Both the position numbers and the translations under genes were made by a program. Positions 49,964 through 61,200 of a stretch of DNA of 64,000 nucleotides are shown piece by piece. Under the pieces are notes generated by a model, which had not been told where the DNA came from, ran no database searches, and saw only the letters and a list, made by a program, of their open reading frames with translations. How positions within the stretch are numbered: position 1 is the first letter of the stretch; every line of letters begins with the position of its first letter. This DNA is from Lota lota (taxonomy: Eukaryota; Chordata; Actinopteri; Gadiformes; Lotidae), in the NCBI GenBank assembly GCA_026745465.1, contig JACYXH010000446.1, positions 1,157,466 through 1,221,465 on the forward strand, read 5' to 3'.

Positions 49964-51193
49964 AGAGAGAGGCCATTATCCGGCCTCCATATCATAACTA
50001 ATCTCTGCAATTTTTATCCACACTTTGCCTCATCAGCGCAGCCTCTTCTATGGATGCCATGCTGATCAGATGTAGCAGCAGTGAATCTTGCCCAAATATG
50101 TCCAGGCTGTTCAATTGTTATGAAATGTGGAGAGTCCTGCTCCCCTCTCTCTCCCTATGTCTCTTTTCTCTCTGACACAGATCTCTGCCTCGAATCTTTT
50201 GTGCGATGAAAGAAGCCATTGTTTATCCAAATGGTAGTGGAAGTAGGGTCATATTGTTCTGAATAAGAATGATTCATCTCCCTTCCACTCCTTCCTCTCA
50301 CACTTACTGCTCTCGCTTGTCCTTCAAAAAGGCCATAAGCATTCTGGAACCTTTTTCCGTCGTTGGCACTGTGTCTTAACATCGCCAGAAGCAAATATTG
50401 GCAATGCAGTGAGCTCTATTGTCCAGAACATTTGACAAGTGCAGTTCACATGTGCATGTGTATTGCAGGTTGCACTTTGTCATAAACTCTGCATTTGGTT
50501 TCTGAAAGGATTACTAGTGAAGTAAACCCAGGTGGGTCATCAACTCTGCACGCCTTTGATGGAAGCATCCACAAGGAAATCCCTTAAATCCCGTTGTCCT
50601 TTCAGAATTCCAGATAAGGAGAAACATTCTGCACCCACACTCGCTCACTCTCTTATTTTAAATACACATACTACCACCAAATACCTCTCTTTCTCTCTCA
50701 CCCCCCTCTCTCTCCTTCCCTCTCTCTCTTTCTCCCCCCTCCCTCTATCTCCCTATATTCCCTCTCTCTCTCTCCTTCCCTTTCTCTCTCTCTCTCTCCC
50801 CCCTCCCTCTATCTCCCTATATCCCCCCCTCTCTCACTCTCTCTCTCTCTCATCTCTGCTTCACAGTCAGTTTTCTCCATTCCTTTCTCCACTTCACCTA
50901 ACCCCCTCGCTCTTGACATAAGCCACAGCTGTTTGTTGTATTTTCTTTCCCAAGCTGATTCCCTGGAATTTTCCACACTGATTTGATTTGCCACCACAAA
51001 GCAACACGCCATTGATCCCCATTGCTTGTCATTGCCCCCAACACAGCGCAAGAGTCAGCCGGGATGGAACCGAGTGATAGAAAGAGAGAGAATAAAAGAG
51101 AAAAGGAGAGAATCCAAGTTTAGATCATGAGAATTAGAGGGCGAGTGAAAAGAAAGAGAGTGACAGTGACAGTGATAGAAGGGAGAAAGAGAC

Positions 51194-51288
<95 letters not shown>

Positions 51289-52194
51289 GAGAGAGAGATG
51301 ATGAGAGACTAGGAAAAACAAGGTAGGTAAATTCTTCCGTGACAAGCGGGGGCACTAAGAGTTTTTAATCAGGGCCCATTGATTTTACTGGCCTTTCTGA
51401 TTTAAGCCCCATTCTGTTTTGACACAGTCACAAGGCACAATAACGATCTTGGATAACCACATCAGACAGATACACACGTTTTTTTTATTCACTTTCATCA
51501 GAAAGGGAGACATTTCTCTATAAAATGTCCTCAAACAGTGAAAAGTGGAAGATAAGTCATATATATTAAGGAGCCTATGTTTTGTGGTAAATGGTAATTA
51601 TTAGCTAAAACCTAATGCCGTATAAAATATAATGACGAAAGTACGCACAATCAGGGATTGTGTCAACGAATGGAGGCGGAGGAACATAAACATGACAGCA
51701 GCAGCAGCATGCCTGTACGCTGAACTGGAAGGAGCTCACACCACAAAGTCCTCTGTTGCCGGTGGCTGCTCTTAGCTACGGCCCCAAAGCATGCTACAAG
51801 ATACCATAATTAAGTGTTAATATGAGAAAAAAAAGTATATATATATATAGATCATAATTCTAACCATGAAACCAACAATGACTAGAAACTAGAAATGACT
51901 TAAAATTGTTATCTTACAGTTTTGATGGCAAGCTATAAACAGCATCTGTCACAGTTAAGAAAACACAATGTGTAGCACACATGTGAAAAACACACTGTCA
52001 TGGCACTATCGGCATTACTGTGATGGATGCCTTATATTGCTAGTGGTCAGCATAAATGTCGGGGCCAGGAGGTTTTAGATTTAGTTTATGCTGCATTTGA
52101 AAGACTTCTGAACAAGTTGCTAGCAAATTGCTTTTGTAATTGTTGTCCTTGTGCATTGACTTTGAAGTATAAAGCCAAACAATAAACCTTAATT

Positions 52195-52265
<71 letters not shown>

Positions 52266-54092
52266 TGTTTGTATGTCTGGTACTGGCTGTAGAGGGGATA
52301 TTTCCTGGTTGACTCATGAAGTAAAGGTTTTCCCTCATGGGAAGCGTTATTCTGCTGCTCAACTATTCATTTTATTGTGTGGGGAAATTAAAGAATACCA
52401 AGACACTGTCATCTTGAAGGCAAAGGACGATACTTAATGGTCAACTCACAGAGTTAATTATTCGGACAATGTAACCTTTACACTCTGCGTGTACACAATC
52501 TAATATCTAATACGTATTAAATCCCCCCCCCTCCATTCCCCTTTCTCCACTTATTTTCAAGGTGTTTAATTGAGCTATATACTTATATTGCTTTTGTGTT
52601 AGCTCTAGGGAACTTTAACTGGGATGAAATTAGCTGCTCTTCCATAAGCCTTTGACTTGCACCCTATCGTCTTCATTTCTCAGCATCTGCTTTCACTCTT
52701 TGTCATTCATTTTGGGACTACCGTTCCCAGCCCAGACTTCCATGGATAGTTACATTTATAGCCAACCATGGACTCTCGGAGATGGAGAAATGGGCAGAAA
52801 GGGGAGTGTGTCTTTTAAGTCCGCGGGTTAAAGAAAGGGTGATGGAAGAACTCACCATTAGAGAGTGATAAATTTAAGAATGAATCAAGCACGTGAATAG
52901 ATGGAAATAATGGCTGGGATTTTGGATGGGAGATTGACGATTCACAGCAAAACGTTGTGCTAGAAAGTTAGATGTGGATAGATGGATGGATGGATAGATG
53001 GATGAATGGATGGATGGATGGATGGATGGATGGATGAGAGATTTCAAATGATCAAAGATGGCATTACAATTGTCTTGAAAAACATACATATTTTCATGTT
53101 GTTTAATGCTGATGTTCGGGATACAGGATTAATTGAATGAGAAAAATATTAAATTAAGGTTTTATTGAATGTGATCAAGTCAAAGTCAAAATTGTACCTG
53201 TCACTCATGGAAGAAATTTTATTTATTGGAATGTCTATTAGTATATTGAATAATTACACACAGCAATTCTTTGAATCACAATTATTGCTCTCGCTCTCTC
53301 TATATAAAAATATCTCCATCCTTTTAGCATGAGCCAAATAGCCTGCAGCACTAAGTTATATTTTAGGAGAATCAGTTTCCAACTGGAATGTTAACAAGCC
53401 CCTCAATAGATATAATTTGTATTCCTTCTGCAATTTAAGCAATAACATGGTAACAGTTTCAAGTCGTGGCTGACTCCTTGGGTCTGTATTAGCAGCAGGA
53501 GTTTCAGACATGAATGGGCCCCCCATAGACTAAGTGATTTGAAGAAAGCAAAGCACAGGAAGAATAATGTAGCAAAATTGGCTGTGACATGTTTATGTAT
53601 TATCTGTATGTTTATTTATTGTTTTCCAAAGGGATAGCCCCACGGTTACAGCCACAAAGACTCTCACAAATGATAATTTATACACACAAGCACCACTTTC
53701 CTCCAGTTATGTATCTCTCCCTCCACCTATCTCCTTCTCCACATATTGCCCTCTACCTCCATATACCTCTCTACCTCCATATATATCTCTCTACCTCCAT
53801 CTATCTCTCTACCTCCATCTATCTCTCTCTACCTCCAACTATCTCCCCCTCCCTCACCCTAACTCCCTCGACCTAACTCTATCTTTCTCTTCATCACTCT
53901 TTATCTGTTTTCCCCACTGTTTAGTTTCCATCTGTGTTTATTGGTTGTTGGTTGTTTTCCACTCTGCTAGATCTATCAAGCTATGGGGGGCAGTTTCCAT
54001 TTGCCAGAACAAGTATGCATCAAGCACATTGCCTGGCAAGCTTTTATTTAGTTTTACGAGCTGCACAAGTAAAGGACATGTCAGAGCGTTCA

Positions 54093-54163
<71 letters not shown>

Positions 54164-56915
54164 CTGCTACCTTGCTCACTTTTTCACACACTCTCTCACT
54201 CACAAACATATGCTGACTCACACAAACACACACAAACGCACACTCAGTCACACACTCACTCATGCTCGTACAGAGAGAGAGAGCTTCATCCAGGCCGATA
54301 GTCCCCTGTGGGCCAGGTATAACACCTAGCTCAGCTGTGCTCAAAGCGTAAGTGAACATCCGCCTGTATCCCGTCATAATGTTCCAATTCAGCCTTTATG
54401 GAACCATAAACACACCTCAGGCCGGCGCTACGGCGAGATCACTCTAAGTGGTCCACGGGGCTTCATGTGTTGGACGGGAGGAGGGTTACGGTGAGATTTA
54501 GATGAGTCATCTAGAGCCTGTGAGGGAGCAAAGGAGAGAAGGGAGGAAAGAAAGAAGGATGGAACACAGGAAAATCAATGGATAAAAAGAGGAGAATTGG
54601 AGAAGATAACAAAGGAAGTGAAAAACAATGGCAAGGGGAAAAGAGGAATAATGGAATCACACATAGTGGTGTGTCGTCAGAGAACACAAAGAGAGGTCTC
54701 AGACCGAGAATTTAAAATACAAAAAAAAGTATAAAAACCAAACAATAAAAATCGGTGAAAGTGAAAGCTCCATATGGAGAAAGTTAATCAGTTTTCTTTA
54801 TGGCTTTTAAAAGTGCACTTATACTTTGGCAAGGCATCGGAAACTACGTTTTTTAAGACGGCTCATCTTGGCTATGCGTCGGAATAGGCTGAAGACATTA
54901 ACAAAAGGAGGGGGTGGGGTGCAGGATGATGCGAAGGGCTAGAGAAGCCACAGCGTTATGGCGCACCATACATAATTCAGCGAAGCAGCGGGGATTGTGC
55001 TGAGCTGGGCGAACCGAGGCTGGTAGACGGCTAATGACGGCGCTTAAATGTCTTCCATGCAGCTGATGCAGCACTCTGTCACATGCCAATTACTTTGCGC
55101 ATGCATTACTGTTTGCACTGGCGTCAGTGCCATTAATAATATATTATGTTGTTATTATGATTACAAAAACAAGGAGCAGAATGAGCACGCTCTTTAGTCA
55201 TCAGGGCATGTGTGTTTGCCTGTTTGCTTTTGAGTCAGGGGCCGATCAAATATTTCCTCAGGCTGGGAGAATGTAAATGTATCAGCTACGTAGATTACAT
55301 CGCATCATAATCATTTATATCTGTCTTTGCGTTTCATTCTGTCATTCTGATGCCAGGGGCTGACAAATAGATGGTCCTTTTGTGTTTGCTCTCAACCACG
55401 TATGACATTGATGAAGACACAGATATTTCTTTATTATCATTATGACTAATCCAGCAATAAAATGCATTTTAACATTATCATAGCATTGTGTTAATTTATT
55501 TGTTCAACTGAACACGATTTATGTTGAATTTATTAGGTGACACATTTTTTAAGCTATTGTTGGAAGGTTATGTGACAGCTAGGAATGCAGACCTGATTAT
55601 GTTAGCCTTGATGTCAGATGATATGCTAGGTTTTCAACTATTGTTAATCCACTTACTTTCATTAATGCGTCCCATTAGTTTTACTTCACAGAGCTCTTCC
55701 TCGGAGTTGTACGCTATTATGTTATTTTAAAAGATAAAAAGAAAACTAGGACTAGTAGCAGGCACGAAAGGTATTCACAACCACACGCACCGCCCTACCC
55801 CAGCGACCACCCTTTTCCGATAATTTGCAGTGACACATCAGTAGGGGGCAATAAGATAAGTGTCCCCAAGCGATTCGCAATACTAGAGCTTAGCAAATTT
55901 TACAACTTTTATGCAATAAAGGGCTGAGCTATATGCGTTACAGTATCAGAATAATAATAATAATATCCGCTACAAGTACAATAGGTATCCACAGCTACTT
56001 TGTGAATACCTAATGAAGGCTAGCGTTGTGTTTTTGTCAAGTCATTGCTATTGTAGGCTGAGGCTTTGTTAGCTAGCATTGTTTACCGTTAGCTACTCGG
56101 GTCAAACCCATTACGCTTCTCCATTAAGGCAGCAGCAATTTCTTTGAGGTGAAACTAACTGTTGGTGGTAAATGCTGACGGAGCAGTAAATAACGGAAAG
56201 TGGCTTCATCTCTATTTAGTGGCTATCGCAACTTGGTGGAACCACTTCTCCTCTTCTGCGTATTAAAAGGCAAACATTTGACCATCCTTTTTACTTTTAT
56301 CTTCTCGCAAGTCGCAACATCTTGAACTTGTCCAAAATCGATATGCACTGATCAACACCGTCGACAGACACAGAATAGGATTGATGAAGCATTATTGATT
56401 CACGATTCACACGTCTTGTTTGTCTGTCATCTTGTGACCATACGTCCAATCATAGCTCACCACTCATAGACTCCGGGCTTAAGCAACAACTGTCAATTGT
56501 TTTCCTAATGCATCTATTATCCCTATGAATGACAATGGTGGCTATTGATTGAAGATCCAACACTGTGGGCCGCAGGTATGCACCTTAGAAATCCTGTTGA
56601 ATGGCTGTTTCCTCTGGAATAATGAATAGCAGTGGCCTATGAGCTTTCTTTGATATTTAATTAAATGTAATGGCCTTAAATGGGCCTGCCTGGTATCAGA
56701 GTTCACTGCTCGGTGCAGATCAAATAAAGTCAGTGCATGGATATCATCCGGCCATCATTTAACCCCTGCCACCCACACAGGCACCAACACACACATACAC
56801 ACACACACAGGCACAGACATAAACACACAGATAGATGGCTAAGTGGTGGATTTAATTATTGTGTGTGTTGATGTCTTTGTGATGAATGTTGGCCGAAAGC
56901 CAGTCACACTGGGGG

Positions 56916-57000
<85 letters not shown>

Positions 57001-57432
57001 ACATATATACACACACACACAAATATAAATGAACCCCAAAACATATTATGCGTATGATGTGTGTCACGACTCACGACATTGACAGTTATTTGTTGATAAA
57101 AAAGAATCGATCACAGATACACTCAAGATGACACACACCAAACATAGACATGTACAACAAATAACAAACCAAGCACACACACGTATGCATCCTCTCTTGC
57201 ATCTTTGCTTTCCAATATCAGAACAATTTCTCATATTTTCTCCTAGGAAATTTGTGGAGAGACCACACACACACATACACACACACACACCCAAAGACAC
57301 ACACACACACACGCGCGCCTTGGGCCCTGGGTCTGGCAGTGCATAGTAGATAGATTAGTGTAATAGTCTCAGCCAAAGCAATCATCTGCCCACTGTAGGG
57401 CTTCAAACACTAGCAGGAAGATCCTTCACTCA

Positions 57433-57496
<64 letters not shown>

Positions 57497-57977
57497 TAAA
57501 TCATTCACAACAAATGAGTCAGCCCCAGACGGGTTCACAATGGTAACTGCTTCTCACAGTCAAGAAATTATCGTCAAAGCTTGAAAATGCATTGAAATTC
57601 AATTTTCAAATGGTTTTTTGCTTGGCACTACAACTGATACTCAATATACATAATATTATTATTATTATTACATATTTTGCCTTTAACACTTTTTAAAACC
57701 AGGAATTGGAAATTTAAGTAAATCCAAGAAGCATCGAGTGAGTTAAGAAAGTGTTGGATCCCATAGACAGTAACATTAATACTAATAACATCATTAGAAA
57801 TGAGACAGTATTATTATTAGTAATCATTTGCAAAGGAGAAGTTTGCAAAACAGTTTGTATGTATGTGTGACACCCACATACCCACACCCACAAACTAAAT
57901 CTGACATTAAAAGTCTAAAACTGAAATTTATTCTGGTTCATTAAAATGTTTGTTTTAGATAACTATAAGAACTCAGG

Positions 57978-58046
<69 letters not shown>

Positions 58047-58127
58047 CCTGTGAGGCCTTTCACATGTGCTTCATTGATTATTCCATCATTATAGCAGTAA
58101 TCCTTGAACAGTTAACCAAATGAAACA

Positions 58128-58166
<39 letters not shown>

Positions 58167-58203
58167 ACATACACACTTTCACACCAGCATTGACTTAAAT
58201 AAA

Positions 58204-58240
<37 letters not shown>

Positions 58241-61200
58241 TTCAATAAAAGATGAAATTAAGAATTCATTACATTATTAGTTTACATGCTGGAGAATCTC
58301 GATAATGTAATGAGACACAAACTCTCTGCCACGCATACACCCTATCTTATTTCTGCATCTTGTTAAGCCTGGGGGTGTAATAGTATGATCTGTGACCATA
58401 CATAGCATCCACTCACAAACATATATTCAGATATAACACATATAAGTGTTAGATGCAAAGATATTCTTTGTGTGTGTGTGTGTGTGTGTTGGTTTTGTCA
58501 AACACACGCACGCACTCACACTCACAAACACACACACACAGACACATGCACACACACACTGAGGTCTTATGTCTTTCTTTCCTTACGATCCCATCTTCCA
58601 AACCTTAACCTCACCTTGGGTCCTTACCTCCAGATCTTTGGTAAACGTCCGGCATCGTGCCAGAATAGGCCCAGCTAGGTCCTTAGGATGCAAACTCCAA
58701 GCGCTAAGCCAGAAGTGCACCTCAATTTTAATGAGGACTACAATTAGCATATTAATGAGAATGTGTAGCAAAAAGCTGACATGACACATTTGAAAGCTGA
58801 AGGACAAAAGTTTTTTATTTATTTTTTCTAACACAGTGTTACTTTGGAATCAAATAAAACAGTGGAATTCAGAACGGGGAAAAAACACCTTCTGGAGAGC
58901 ACTAAACAATAATGCTGTAATGTTTATAGCGAGCTAGGGGAGCGTTTTAACTTTGATGACTTCATGTAAAAAAGCAGATGTCAGATGTACATTCACTGGT
59001 CTGTAACCATCAAGGCCGAGAGGCCAAAAAAGCTTTTGTTTTGAATGCAGGCTCATTTTCCCAGCCCCATTGATCTACCCACGCAGCGGTTTTACATTTT
59101 CTATCAGTTTCATTACCATGAAGCCATAAAGCATATCTTACTACGCTTTTGTGTCTTTTACCGTGCCTTTGAGAACACAGATGTCAGTTGAGGCTGAAAA
59201 GACTTTGTGACTTGAATAAGGGAAACATTGTTTCCTCTTCCCCCTCCATGAGCAACCTCCCTGCTCTTTTGGGGGCTTGGGTTAGGGGGGGTTGTCATAA
59301 AATAGGGCCTTTAAAGCCCTTTGAGACTGTTACTGTGATAAAGGGTTTAACAAAACATAGTAGAAATATTTTGAGAAAGTTAAAGGAAAACATTGTAGAT
59401 TGTATAAGGGAAACATCGTAGAAAGTACAAGGGAAACATTGTAGATAGTTTAAGGGAAACATCGTACAACGTATAAGGGAAACATTGTAGATAGTTTAAG
59501 GGAAACATCGTACAAAGTATAAGGAAAACATTGTCTAAAGTATAAGAAGACATGAGACCAGTCTATGCAGCCCAGGATTGTATCATTTTCTTCTCATCCC
59601 AGCTGATATTAACTCGGACCTCCTTCTCTGTCCCTCCACCTCCTCAGAATGATCCCCCCGACCAGCCAGAACTTCCTGGTGAACAACCTGGCGGCCGGAA
59701 GCCAGTACGACCTGTGCGTTCTCGCCATCTACGACGACGTCATCACCTCGCTGACCGCCACGCGTGTGGTGGGCTGCGTGCAGTTCACCACCGAGACGGA
59801 GTACATGCGCTGCCACTTCATGCAGTCCCAGTTCCTGGGCGGCACCATGATCATCATCATCGGGGGCATCATCGTGGCGTCGGTCCTCGTCTTCATCATC
59901 ATCCTAATGATACGGTACAAGGTGAGCCCGCCTATTGGCCCGTCCTGCCGTCTGTTCATTTGTTCCGAATCCGTTAACATCGTCTCTTAGCGTGGCCCGC
60001 TTTTAACACCGTGGCCTGCAGATAATGGACTTCAGCCATTGAAACCTGCAAGGCATGGACTCGTGCTATCACCTTGCTGATCCATGCAATAATTAAACCC
60101 TGATTCATTTTAAAACCACTCCGCTAATTTGCTCATGCAGGTGACAGGCGATATTCATATATCAGCCAGCCAATCATAATGCACACAGGGGCTGATCCTA
60201 TGCTCTACTATTCAACCCTCACTCTACACTTTTGCTGTATGACGCAGTTGGCGTGAGCAAGATTAGCATACAATGATAACATTGTTTCATTAAACTGAAC
60301 CCACCACTTACTTACTCACACCCTTTTTGTTTGTTCCCAGGTCTGTAACCCCGGCAACGGCAGTAAAGGCGTGTCCCTGCGGATGACCAACGTCCACTCC
60401 CAGACCAACGGGCAGCAATCCCAGGGCTGCACCGTCACCCCCAGCCCGTCCAAACACAGTGCCGTCGCCCTGGAAGACCTCTCCGGCGGTGCAAGGGAGA
60501 AGGAGGGAGGAGGCAGAGGAGGAGGCCTGGGAGGGGGCTTAGGAGGCAGGAGGCAGGACACCATTACCCAGTCGTCTGAGACCCTGCTGAGCAACTGCTC
60601 TGCGGGCACGGCGGTGGCCAGCCCGCCCTGGGCCCCTGGGGGGGGAGCAGGGGAGAAGGGGCCACTCAAAAGAGGCTCGGAGAGGGGCCAGACAGCGGGG
60701 GACCGGAGCCACCAGGGGGCGGCGGCCGAGTCCTACGGCGAGCGGCCCCCTAGCACGCAATCCTCAGCGACCACCGGCACCCTGCCCAAGGCCAGGAGGA
60801 AGGCCACCCCTGGGAAGCCCTGTGAGAGGCCCGAGGAGAGGCCCGGGGACCGTCCAGGGGACCGTCCAGGGGACCGTCCAGGGTCGGCAGAGGGTCTGAT
60901 CTCGCCGAGCGCCCCCCGCCCCGACTCCTCCTCTTCCTCCTCTGCGGCCTCCTCCGCTCTTCTGTCCCCCTCCTCCGGCCGGCTGGAGCACCTCAACACC
61001 AACCGCAACAACTCCACCTCGCTGGACCAGCAGCCCCCGCTGCCCCCGGACCCCTTCCACCACTACCACCATCACCATCACCTCTCCCCTCCCACTCCCC
61101 CTCCGCCCACCGCCACCCTCCGCTTCAAGGACACGCCCGTCCTGCGCCGCGCGCCCCGGGGCCCCTCCCCCTCCACCACCAAGTACCAGACTCTCCCCAC

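Larger units (their letters stand above)
48968..59647 (+). other. lrfn5: lrfn5 intron 6 (10.7 kb)
   Basis: The largest intron inside the coding region. It splits FN3 (phase 2), a position I recall as shared with mammalian LRFN genes. It contains TC, GA, GT, CA and AT microsatellites (listed), a (GATG)n array, a 23-bp minisatellite near its 3' end, and repeat-free blocks that could be regulatory. No coding exon or recognisable transposon was found. Confidence 0.85.

Noticed and set aside
60316..61081. Minus-strand ORFs of about 73-117 codons opposite exon 8
   Set aside because: GC-rich antisense shadows of the lrfn5 tail exon; no start or domain of their own.
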